Assembly: GCA_030637025.1 (NCBI GenBank)
Contig: DAOVVV010000061.1
Span: 1 to 7,371, forward strand
DNA: 7,371 nt
Reading direction: 5' to 3'
Origin: JAGLHV01 sp023143305 [NCBI: Clostridia bacterium]
Lineage (GTDB): Bacteria > CBDUZB01 > JAGLHV01
The stretch's first letter is position 1. Each line of letters begins with the position of its first letter. The translations under genes and the position numbers were made by a program. Positions 1 to 7,154 of the stretch are shown one piece after another. Under the pieces are notes generated by a model. It saw nothing but the letters and a program-made list of their open reading frames with translations. It searched no databases and was not told the DNA's origin.

Positions 1-102
1 CTAAAGCGTACATTTACTTTACCTTTTTCTACCCACTCTTTATCGTCTTTATATAATACCCTGAATTTATAATGGTATAACCCTTCTTTTACCGGCCGGC
101 CC
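1..102. repeat. Terminal direct repeat, left copy
   Basis: Bases 1-102 are identical to 7270-7371, read base by base with no mismatch, from ctaaagcgta to accggccggccc. The repeat lies inside gene A (its FlgD-like Ig domain) and keeps frame with the right-hand copy. Confidence 0.97.
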
Positions 103-1232
103 GCATCATCTTTCATATCCCAGATTACCATCTTCGGCGGTTGATGTTCTCCTTTTATATTTCTAACCTCTCCATCCAGTTCATCGGTTATTTCTAAATT
201 CCACATCCTTGCTTCAAACCGTAATTCCCCTATTTCAAACTGCAATTCATTATGCAAACCTTCCAGGACATATTCTCCCTTACCCTGTCCTTTTTTCTTT
301 AACTTCGGTACTGCTTTGCCTCTGTATAAATTAAACCATTTTAAACTAAAACTTACACGGTGTAAATCCCCTAAACTCTCATGCCCGCTATATCCGTAAT
401 CTATACCTACCGGGCCCCTGCTTACACCTAAACCATAAGTAATCTCGCTTAAATGATTTAATCCTACCCTGAAATTTACTAATTTCCCCCACGGGGATAT
501 TTCCATCCCCCCACAATAATAAACGTCTTCCCCTTCTAATCTATTGGCATCTATTGTCATTGTTATTTTATCTTCAAACGGCTCCATCGATACACCGCCT
601 TTGAAATTCATTTTATATATATTTTCTTCTTCCCTTAAAATTATCCGCGGCTGTACTATATTCGCCAACATCATTCCCACTCTCAATACCGAAGAAAACT
701 GATACATCCCCCCTAAATCAAATCCATATCCGCTGCCGGCATAACCCATATCTTTTTCCTGTACTAATTTCAAATTTATTCCGGCACATACCTTACCCAT
801 CTTCCTGGCATAGGAACAAATTATGGTGTTATGCACTATCGATTCATCATCACTAATTAAATTATTTAAGTAATCTCTTTCTTCAAATCCTCCTGAATAA
901 AGTAATACATCGGTTATGGCAAAAGTCCCTATCTTCGGGCCTAAAGGATGCGCCGAAGCTATGAAATTTAAACTTGTCCCTTCGAAAAAAGAAGCATACA
1001 TACTGCTGATTTCAAACTCATCCATCAATGCTAATCCTGCCGGATTCCAATATCCTGCACTGGCTTCATTGGCTAATCCGCTATAAGCCCCTCCCATTGC
1101 TAATGCCCGGGCTCCTACCCCGTATTGTAAATAATCATTCGGCTGGCCGTAATAGTTTTTACTTAAACCCATCCCTTTAGCCATTATCATAATAACAAGA
1201 CTCAAAATAATTGTCAATATTTTTTTGAACAT
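1..1232 (-). CDS. PorV/PorQ-family outer-membrane protein with C-terminal FlgD-like Ig domain (gene A, 3' end cut by window edge)
   Basis: Seen: an open frame of 410 complete codons runs from ATG at 1232-1230 to the left edge without a stop. AAGGA lies 9 nt before the ATG. Residues 1-18 are a signal-peptide-like start (MFKK, then a run of I/L/V/M). Residues 36-70 carry the family hallmark: YGVGARALAMGGAY, then ANEASAGYWNPAGLA. About 75-300 are alternating short hydrophobic and Gly-rich strands, as expected of a beta-barrel. About 318-410 resemble an FlgD-type Ig module (VIWDMKDDAGRPVKEGLYHY). Known: PorV/PorQ-type proteins are FadL-like outer-membrane barrels; PorV is the type IX shuttle that takes cargo to the translocon and attachment complex. 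Inference: A serves the sorting-domain protein B encoded next to it. An appended Ig domain is not part of classical PorV, so a structural or anchoring role is also possible. Its remaining 38 codons are at the other window end (7155-7271), joined through the 102-bp repeat, giving 448 residues. Confidence 0.88.
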   Translation of the reverse strand, partial: MFKKILTIILSLVIMIMAKGMGLSKNYYGQPNDYLQYGVGARALAMGGAYSGLANEASAGYWNPAGLALMDEFEISSMYASFFEGTSLNFIASAHPLGPKIGTFAITDVLLYSGGFEERDYLNNLISDDESIVHNTIICSYARKMGKVCAGINLKLVQEKDMGYAGSGYGFDLGGMYQFSSVLRVGMMLANIVQPRIILREEENIYKMNFKGGVSMEPFEDKITMTIDANRLEGEDVYYCGGMEISPWGKLVNFRVGLNHLSEITYGLGVSRGPVGIDYGYSGHESLGDLHRVSFSLKWFNLYRGKAVPKLKKKGQGKGEYVLEGLHNELQFEIGELRFEARMWNLEITDELDGEVRNIKGEHQPPKMVIWDMKDDAGRPVKEGLYHYKFRVLYKDDKEWVEKGKVNVRF

Positions 1233-1241
1233 TTCTTCTCT

Positions 1242-1246
1242 TCCTT
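1242..1246 (-). promoter_or_regulatory. Ribosome binding site of gene A
   Basis: AAGGA on the minus strand, 9 nt upstream of ATG 1232-1230, supports this start. The following codons give a basic then hydrophobic signal sequence. Confidence 0.75.
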
Positions 1247-1298
1247 TTATTATTGATTTTTTTAAATTAAAATAAATGTTAAATTTTTACTTTTACTA

Positions 1299-1311
1299 AT
1301 GTAAATTACAT
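1299..1311. promoter_or_regulatory. 13-bp perfect palindrome in the operon leader (possible operator)
   Basis: ATGTAA-A-TTACAT is a perfect 6-1-6 inverted repeat lying about 60-70 nt downstream of the inferred start of transcription and about 67 nt before the gene A start. It could bind a dimeric regulator. In such AT-rich DNA a chance palindrome cannot be excluded. Confidence 0.3.
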
Positions 1312-1376
1312 CACATCTTAAAAGTTAAAACAAAAAAAAATACTCAACACCATTTCCTATTTTATTTTATTTAATT

Positions 1377-1406
1377 AATATAACAAATTTAACCGTCGTT
1401 TGTCAA
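1377..1406 (-). promoter_or_regulatory. Sigma-70-type promoter for the A-B operon
   Basis: On the minus strand TTGACA (1406-1401, consensus -35) is followed after 18 nt by TATATT (1382-1377, five of six bases of the -10 consensus). Transcription would start near 1370, leaving an AT-rich leader of about 138 nt before gene A. It is the only good promoter in the single non-coding gap, and gene B has no gap of its own, so it probably drives both genes. Confidence 0.7.
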
Positions 1407-1433
1407 AATTTACTTAACGCATCTCCTTTTCAT

Positions 1434-1451
1434 GCAAGGCTAAAGCCTTGC
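1434..1451 (-). repeat. REP-like GC-rich palindrome / possible 3' hairpin after gene B
   Basis: GCAAGGC-TTTA-GCCTTGC on the minus strand forms a perfect 7-bp stem with a 4-nt loop, 8 nt after the gene B stop, in an otherwise AT-rich gap. No U-run follows (next bases ATGAAAAGG), so it does not fit a classical intrinsic terminator well. A dispersed REP-like element or an mRNA 3'-end stabiliser fits better. From memory, similar palindromes are common in genomes of uncultured bacteria; this is not verified here. Confidence 0.6.
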
Positions 1452-1459
1452 CCTACTGA

Positions 1460-4400
1460 CTATTTCACTACCGCAATCTTGCGAATAATTTGTTTTCTTT
1501 CTGCTTCTATCCAAATACGGCAAATATATCCGCCGTTACTTACTACTTCCGCTAAATTATTTCTTCCCCACCATTCTACCCGGTTAGTTTCACCTGACTG
1601 TCCTCCGTTTTCTCCGGCATAAAATTTCTTCTCCCAAACAATCTGCCCTAACAGGTCATAGATACTAATTTTTACATTAGAAGATTGAGTAAGATTATAC
1701 TCAATAAATGTAGGTTCTTTTCCTGCCCGGAAAGGATTGGGATAATTAATGGCTTTATTAATCTCCATAAATTGCATACTAATATAAATAGTCTTACTTA
1801 CCTGCATTGTTTCCTGATGGCCGTTTTGGTCAACGGCATAATATTCAAGTGTATGCATACCTATCTGGGAAATAAAAAACTCTCCTGTATATTCCTGCCA
1901 GAGCCCTCCGTCAATCCTATAATAAATTTTATCTATTCCAATCCGGGAAACAGCTGATAAGACAATCGGGGTATCGGGTTTTAAATGGATAGTCTGGGTT
2001 AATTCACTGGAGACACCCAAAAAGCTCATTGTTGTCAAGGGAACCCCGTGTATTTGAATAGTAACTTCTTCGGAAACCTGATCGGTAAATACCAGAATAA
2101 CAATATATCCGTCTTTAGCAGTTTTATTACAAGTTACATTAACCGTTGCTTCACCCAGATTATTGGTAAGATCAAAATCAGCGTTTAAACTAGCTTGTCC
2201 GCTCATAATTCTAAAATCTATCTGAGCATTTAGTATCTTATTTCCGTGTTGATCTTCCAGTGTAGCAATAATAGGAACGGTTTCCTGCGGCTCAATGGTT
2301 AAGGATAATACATTAAGGGAAAGTACTGTTCCTAATCCGGCAGTAATCATAACATCCGTAGAAAAAGTATCCACTACCAGGCTTGCCGGATCCCATATTC
2401 TAAAGAAAATATTTTCTATATTATCGTAACTCTGAGCTATAGTCACTCTCCCTTCCTGTAACAAAGCAGTAGTTGTTCCTAAATTTCCGGTAGCTAATAG
2501 TCCGTTTACGGAAGAATAAACATCTATATTTAAATTATGGTCCTGAGTTGTAATTAAATTACCTGTTTGAGTATCACGTAACTCAATCACCATCTCAAAA
2601 GTATCCGGCGGCCCTACCATTGCCTGCACCGGCACAAAAATCTCATATTTTTTAGAAGAAGCAATCACACTAATCACATTACTATAAGCAACCCGGCCGA
2701 ATTCATCGGTTATTTTAATACAAATATCTTCTACCAAATTATAACTTTGATCATCTATTTTTACACTGCCGTTATCCAATACCGCTTCCGTGACTCCTAA
2801 TATACCTGTTGTCGGCAAATAACCGGCAGTAACTGCTTCCATGGTAAAGGTATGGTTAGCAATCAAAGGAGCCATAGTCATACCATCGATTAAATCAACT
2901 TTTATAGTAAATTTATCCGGTGGTCCGGCAGGAGCATTAACCGGTATAATACTAAATCGATAAGTAGCATAAGAAACCGGAATAGTGACTGTTTGCACTG
3001 GTTTAGAGGGATTATCCTGGTCATAACAAGTAATCCCTATATTACCGAAATTATTAAGTTTTACTACAAAAAACACTCTTCCGTTTACAAAAAGATCTCC
3101 CTGGTTAGAAGGATTATTATCATCTAATGAACCATCACCGGAAGATAATCGGATATGGTCTCCGTTAAAATCTTCTGCTAAATTCCAGTATTGGTCTACT
3201 GCCCTCACACTAACTGTAAAGGACAAACCCGCCTGCTGGGTATCAGGAAGGGCTAACTTCCCTGTAGCACTGCTGTTACCGGGATTAGCAATTTCTCCGG
3301 GAGCAATTATTTGCAGTTTTTTATATCCGTCCGCTTTAACACGAAAAATTTTACTGCTTCCGCTTAAAGTATGAGTGTCGGAAATGATAAAATAAACATT
3401 TTCCGCCTTAGTATAACTCTGAGTAACATTTACCATCCCCGCACTAAGGTAATCATTGGCTACTCCCAAACTTCCCGTACCTATTGCCCCGGTATCAGCT
3501 GAACGAATTTCAATGTTTACCTGCCGGTCACAAGTAGTAACTATCTGCCCGGTAGAACTATCTTTCAATTGAACAACCATAGAGAATTGTTCCGGAGGAC
3601 CAACCGTAACTTCATCCGGGACAGTAATATCATAATAAAGGCCTAACGCTTTTACCACAATCGGATCACTAAATTTTTCTCTACCGTAATCATCAGTCAC
3701 TTTAATACGAATAGTTTCGGCTAAATTATAACTCTGTTCGGAAATAGAAACTATTCCATTATTTAATGCTGCTGTGGTAACTCCCAAATCGCCGCTAACC
3801 GAAGTATAATCAGCTAAATAAGGGGTTAAAATAATTCCGTTGTTAGCTCCCGCTACCGGAACTCCTCCTCCGTCTAACAGCCTTACTGTCATAGCAAAAA
3901 TAGAAGGGGGACCGGCTATAATGGGCAGGGGAGAAGTTATTACAATTTCATATTCGTATCCGGCTAATATATTAATACCCACTGTTCCCACTATTTTAGT
4001 CATATCGGTAAAATCAGAAGCATTTAAAGTAACTACTCCCGCAGAGTTTAAATGAATTTCAAAATCCATTTCTCCTTCCACAAAGGGAGAATTCTGATTA
4101 GTAGGATTTGTGTAAGGAGCAATAGTATCCAGGGAAGCATCGCTGGCTGTCAAACGAATTTGTTTTCCGTTTAAGTCGGTTACCCTATTCCAATATTGAT
4201 CTACCCCCATAACCTTTACGGTAAAGGGTTGATTAGCATTTTGATTGATTGGTAGAGCAACTGTTTTCCCTGTGGTAGAACCCGGATCTGCTGCTTCACC
4301 GGGAGCTATTATTTGCAAACCAACATACGCCGCCGGATTAATAAAAATAGAACTGCTATCTCTTCTAAGCGGTATAGCTTTATCATAAGCAGTGGTTGTT

Positions 4401-7153
4401 TGTATACCGGCAGTCCGATAAATTATCTGGAAAGCTCCTTCTCCATCTACTAATACCTGACTACTGGAAGGAATCACTGAATAGTCACTGGTAAATATCT
4501 CTATCGTGGGAGTAGCAGTATCTACTAAATTCCAACTATCATCTACTGCATATACGGTAACATCCACAGTATCCCCTGCCTGAGGCGGGGTAGCGGAATT
4601 TTTCTTTCCCGGGAAAACTCCGGGAGTATGTTCTTCCCCATCTAAAAGAATTAATACCTTAGTATAGGGTAAATTAAGCACATCAAAAGGACTACTATTT
4701 CCTACCTGGCCCAAACCATTATTACAGGAAAGAATTACTTCCTCCATCGCCCGAAAAATAGTAACCGGTACATTTGCCGCTACACCGGCAACAAAGGTAA
4801 TGGCCAGCGGATTAAAGGTACCTTCACCGGTATTAGCCGAAAAATCAATTGTATCATTACAATTAGTTATGATATTACCGTTAAAATCTTTAGCCGTTAT
4901 AGTTACTAAAAAGGCTGTATTTACCGTTTGAGGACTAGCAATAAAAGAAAACTCAAAGGAATTTAAAGCCCCGTGGTTAACCGCAATAGTTACCGTATCA
5001 TTTTTGGCCGCATCAAATATATCCTCAACCGTTATAGTTTGATTCCCCAGCGTTCCCAATTTTACGGAAAAATTCTGAACCGCACTTCCTAAAAGTTGGC
5101 CGCCGGCAGGTAATGCAGCTAATACATCCCCGGAAGTAAATAACACCGTAGGATAGGGTGTTGTTTCTATGGGATTCCAGTATTTATCAGTACCTACTAT
5201 AGTCACCGGAAATTGTAAATGCGATTCCTGGTCGGAAATAATACCCTGTTTGCCGTTTAATAAAGGGTCACTACCGGGATCTAAGTTTTCATTCGGCGCC
5301 ACCAGAACCAATTTTTCATAGTCCCCGGCATGAATAGCGACATCGCTGCCGGTTCCGGTTCTTCCACCTCCGGTAACTGTCAAATTCTGCAATTCATGAG
5401 CGTAAGGATAAAAATCATCAGAGGTAGTAAAAAATATTACTCTATAATCCGCTTTTCCACCTCCCGGAAGAACAGCTCCGTTGTCTATAGAATTTATATA
5501 CCCGGTAGGGCAGGTAATATTAATCGGTGTCCCTGCTGCCGAACCGTCATCAATGGTATTCCAATAAGTGTCGGTAGCAATAATCTTCACGGTTACAGTA
5601 CTTACTCCCGCTACAAAAGTATCCGGAACATTACCACTTCTACCTGTACCAATACCCGGGGTTTGATATTCTCCATCTCCCCATTCATCACGCAAAAGAA
5701 CTAATAACCGGGAAAAAACTCCATAATTAATATTAAAGGCATTACTATCGGAAGAATGGCCGGCTTCATCATCCACAGTAAGGTTAACTCCAACATCTGA
5801 TTTGGTTACATTGACATTGGCATTGGCTATCCCGGCCGCAAAATTAACGCCGGTAACTGTAATTGTTCCCGGACCGGTACTGGCAGATAAAGTGACTCCG
5901 TTTTGATTATAACCGGTAAGTTGATTATCATAAGCATCATAAGCAGTAATAGTTATATTAAAAGCTGTGGTAGTTACCTGGGGAGAACCGATAGGATTAA
6001 AAATATAATGGTCTATCTCCGCCGCATTAATAGTAATATTTGATTGGCTAACCGTAAGATTAGTAAGTTCCTGAACCCGTACCCATTGATTACCCCTGGT
6101 TTTAAGGGTGATACTATTAAAAACTTCCGGGTTATCAGTCATTAACATCACTGCGGGTAAAACCGCCTGCACATCAGAAGAAGTAAAAGAAATATTAGGA
6201 AAACCGCTATTTACCGGATTCCAATATTGATCTACGGCACATACCTTAACATTTAAAAACGGATTTCCTGCAGTTTGCGCAGTAGGAATTCCCTGTTTCC
6301 CTGTCCCTGCAATTGTTCCGGGATATATTGTTTCACCCGGAAAAAGAAGTAAAATCTTATTAAAAACATTCGGGTCAACCGCAATCTCATCACTTTGCCC
6401 GTACGGAGCCTGTAATTGACCGGGATAAGTAACTGTATTAGTGGCATAAATTACATTATAGCCGGTAATGGAATCAGCACCGTATAAAGTCACCATTACA
6501 TTAGCAATACCATTGACAAAAGCAACTTTGTTAATTACTAAAGGACTTATCTCTCCTACCTGAGCACTTAAATCAACATCGTCAGAGAAAGTTATTGCCG
6601 TTACATTTTTTAAATCTTTAGCAGTAACGGTAAGATTAAAAGCAACCCCTGCCTGCTGATTCCCGGCAGGTACGGTAAGTTCAAAATGATCGACAAAACG
6701 ATACATCTTTACATAAAGTCTACCGTGTCCGATGCCACCCATATTTTTATCTCGCGCGTCAAAATAATGGGTAGTAGATGATTGAGCAGATTCTATCGTA
6801 TTTAAAGTCACCGTAATAATCTTCTCTCCATTAATAAGGCTTTCTTCCCGGGGTGGACTAAAAGAAGGCGAGGTATTATTGTCACTACATTCAATAACCA
6901 CGGTAGTATTAGAACCCTGGCCGGCAGCCACAATAGAATCGTCTTCATGTCGAGCAGTAATTTTAATATCAAACGCTATACTCTGAGTAAAGTCTACAGT
7001 AGGAGGATCAGTAGGGCTTTCCAGCCAGGAAGTTGTTGTTACATCCCAGTATTCTATTTTTAAATGGTGATAATCCGCCCATGCAGATGAAATACCCAAA
7101 ACACTTATCACTAAAATAGTTGTTATCAATAATTTTCTAAGTTTTCCAGACAT
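1460..7153 (-). CDS. Giant secreted multi-Ig-repeat surface protein with type IX-like/FlgD-like C-terminal sorting domain (gene B)
   Basis: 1897 residues, ATG at 7153, TAG at 1462-1460; AAGGA lies 7 nt upstream. Layout seen: signal peptide 1-26 (cleavage likely after SAWA); unique beta-rich N-domain 27-153; type II modules (F.L T.TAKD pattern) about 154-260, 381-476 and 733-826; type I modules (PGE...PG...GK...VDQYWN) about 266-378, 480-608, 612-727, 831-938, 944-1063 and 1278-1395; type III modules (V/A-GPP) about 1066-1170, 1171-1275, 1396-1500 and 1501-1606; a Big-1/invasin-like module about 1607-1703; an OmpL47-like module about 1736-1792 (IYYRIDGG, HTLEYYAVDQNG); C-terminal domain about 1797-1897 with YPNPF at 1804-1808, ending RKIAVVK. 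No catalytic motif or other transmembrane segment is visible. Known: YPNPF/FlgD-like C-termini are found on type IX cargo, and Ig-repeat stalks are typical of adhesins and surface-layer fibres. Inference: an extended rod exported by Sec then across the outer membrane with help from the adjacent PorV-like protein. The ligand is unknown. Confidence 0.93.
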   Translation of the reverse strand: MSGKLRKLLITTILVISVLGISSAWADYHHLKIEYWDVTTTSWLESPTDPPTVDFTQSIAFDIKITARHEDDSIVAAGQGSNTTVVIECSDNNTSPSFSPPREESLINGEKIITVTLNTIESAQSSTTHYFDARDKNMGGIGHGRLYVKMYRFVDHFELTVPAGNQQAGVAFNLTVTAKDLKNVTAITFSDDVDLSAQVGEISPLVINKVAFVNGIANVMVTLYGADSITGYNVIYATNTVTYPGQLQAPYGQSDEIAVDPNVFNKILLLFPGETIYPGTIAGTGKQGIPTAQTAGNPFLNVKVCAVDQYWNPVNSGFPNISFTSSDVQAVLPAVMLMTDNPEVFNSITLKTRGNQWVRVQELTNLTVSQSNITINAAEIDHYIFNPIGSPQVTTTAFNITITAYDAYDNQLTGYNQNGVTLSASTGPGTITVTGVNFAAGIANANVNVTKSDVGVNLTVDDEAGHSSDSNAFNINYGVFSRLLVLLRDEWGDGEYQTPGIGTGRSGNVPDTFVAGVSTVTVKIIATDTYWNTIDDGSAAGTPINITCPTGYINSIDNGAVLPGGGKADYRVIFFTTSDDFYPYAHELQNLTVTGGGRTGTGSDVAIHAGDYEKLVLVAPNENLDPGSDPLLNGKQGIISDQESHLQFPVTIVGTDKYWNPIETTPYPTVLFTSGDVLAALPAGGQLLGSAVQNFSVKLGTLGNQTITVEDIFDAAKNDTVTIAVNHGALNSFEFSFIASPQTVNTAFLVTITAKDFNGNIITNCNDTIDFSANTGEGTFNPLAITFVAGVAANVPVTIFRAMEEVILSCNNGLGQVGNSSPFDVLNLPYTKVLILLDGEEHTPGVFPGKKNSATPPQAGDTVDVTVYAVDDSWNLVDTATPTIEIFTSDYSVIPSSSQVLVDGEGAFQIIYRTAGIQTTTAYDKAIPLRRDSSSIFINPAAYVGLQIIAPGEAADPGSTTGKTVALPINQNANQPFTVKVMGVDQYWNRVTDLNGKQIRLTASDASLDTIAPYTNPTNQNSPFVEGEMDFEIHLNSAGVVTLNASDFTDMTKIVGTVGINILAGYEYEIVITSPLPIIAGPPSIFAMTVRLLDGGGVPVAGANNGIILTPYLADYTSVSGDLGVTTAALNNGIVSISEQSYNLAETIRIKVTDDYGREKFSDPIVVKALGLYYDITVPDEVTVGPPEQFSMVVQLKDSSTGQIVTTCDRQVNIEIRSADTGAIGTGSLGVANDYLSAGMVNVTQSYTKAENVYFIISDTHTLSGSSKIFRVKADGYKKLQIIAPGEIANPGNSSATGKLALPDTQQAGLSFTVSVRAVDQYWNLAEDFNGDHIRLSSGDGSLDDNNPSNQGDLFVNGRVFFVVKLNNFGNIGITCYDQDNPSKPVQTVTIPVSYATYRFSIIPVNAPAGPPDKFTIKVDLIDGMTMAPLIANHTFTMEAVTAGYLPTTGILGVTEAVLDNGSVKIDDQSYNLVEDICIKITDEFGRVAYSNVISVIASSKKYEIFVPVQAMVGPPDTFEMVIELRDTQTGNLITTQDHNLNIDVYSSVNGLLATGNLGTTTALLQEGRVTIAQSYDNIENIFFRIWDPASLVVDTFSTDVMITAGLGTVLSLNVLSLTIEPQETVPIIATLEDQHGNKILNAQIDFRIMSGQASLNADFDLTNNLGEATVNVTCNKTAKDGYIVILVFTDQVSEEVTIQIHGVPLTTMSFLGVSSELTQTIHLKPDTPIVLSAVSRIGIDKIYYRIDGGLWQEYTGEFFISQIGMHTLEYYAVDQNGHQETMQVSKTIYISMQFMEINKAINYPNPFRAGKEPTFIEYNLTQSSNVKISIYDLLGQIVWEKKFYAGENGGQSGETNRVEWWGRNNLAEVVSNGGYICRIWIEAERKQIIRKIAVVK
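1463..1765 (-). other. C-terminal FlgD-like / type IX-like sorting domain of gene B (residues 1797-1897)
   Basis: In order: YPNPF (1804-1808), IEYNL (1817-1821), VKISIYDLLGQIVW (1827-1840), a Gly-rich turn, NRVEWWGRN (1857-1865), GGYICRI (1874-1880) and a basic, hydrophobic end, RKIAVVK. This order matches the general plan of FlgD Ig-like and Por-secretion-tail domains (NPF, then IYD-x-G, then W-D/G-G-N, then G-x-Y). The second tryptophan-region Asp (usual WDG) is replaced, giving WWG. Whether it is cleaved and lipid-anchored, as in classical type IX secretion, cannot be told from sequence. Confidence 0.82.
2336..4324 (-). repeat. Tandem duplication of a block of about 330 residues inside gene B (type I + two type III modules)
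   Basis: Residues 944-1275 and 1278-1606 have the same module order. Landmarks recur at near-constant distance: LQIIAPGE at 946 and 1280 (334 apart), VDQYWN at 984 and 1319 (335), AGPP at 1080 and 1409 (329), QSYNL at 1140 and 1469 (329), VGPP at 1184 and 1513 (329). The DNA copies (about 3329-4324 and 2336-3322) are clearly diverged, so the duplication is not recent and is unlikely to be a collapsed or artefactual repeat. Confidence 0.85.
2969..6358 (-). repeat. Six type I modules carrying the (V/T)D-x-(Y/S)-W-N motif in gene B
   Basis: Six diverged copies of a module of about 110-130 residues lie between residues 266 and 1395. Each begins with a hydrophobic strand (ILLLFPGE, LLVLLRDE, LVLVAP, VLILLDGE, LQIIAPGE, LQIIAPGE), continues through a PG and usually a GK turn, and reaches VDQYWN (307-312), TDTYWN (527-532), TDKYWN (655-660), VDDSWN (870-875), VDQYWN (984-989) and VDQYWN (1319-1324). 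Most then have an (F/L)(T)(S/A)SD- or SGD-type strand 12-16 residues on. Copies are interspersed with type II and III modules. I cannot assign them to a named Ig family with certainty; Big-like is the nearest guess. Confidence 0.85.
7076..7153 (-). other. Signal peptide of gene B (residues 1-26)
   Basis: A basic n-region (KLRK) is followed by a hydrophobic core (LLITTILVISVLGISS) and a small-residue cleavage context, A-W-A before D27. This is a Sec/SPase I-type signal. There is no Cys at the +1 position, so it is not a lipoprotein signal. Confidence 0.88.
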
Positions 7154-7154
7154 T

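Noticed and set aside
1-102. Terminal repeat as a mobile-element end (LTR/IS-like) or att site
   Set aside because: It sits inside a coding sequence and preserves frame; there are no inverted termini and no transposase or integrase.
1318-1353. 11-codon leader ORF (ATG at 1353 to TAA at 1318) on the minus strand before gene A
   Set aside because: The AGGA is only about 2 nt from the ATG, too close for a good ribosome site, and the encoded peptide is mostly Phe from a T-run; likely chance.
1434-1451. Intrinsic terminator for the operon
   Set aside because: The hairpin is good but followed by ATGAAAAGG, not a U-run, so Rho-independent termination is not supported.
1685-1957. Plus-strand open frame of 90 codons
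   Set aside because: It lies wholly antisense to the C-terminal domains of gene B, whose own frame has clear domain structure; no ribosome site or recognisable protein.
3840-4055. Plus-strand open frame of 71 codons
   Set aside because: Antisense shadow of gene B with no ribosome site and no family resemblance.
5330-5704. Plus-strand open frame of 124 codons
   Set aside because: Antisense to type I modules 2-3 of gene B; its Ser/Arg/Ile-rich composition is what the complement of Thr/Val-rich codons gives.
6253-6447. Minus-strand open frame of 64 codons in a second frame within gene B
   Set aside because: Overlaps a conserved type I module in the main frame; basic, featureless translation; no start signal.
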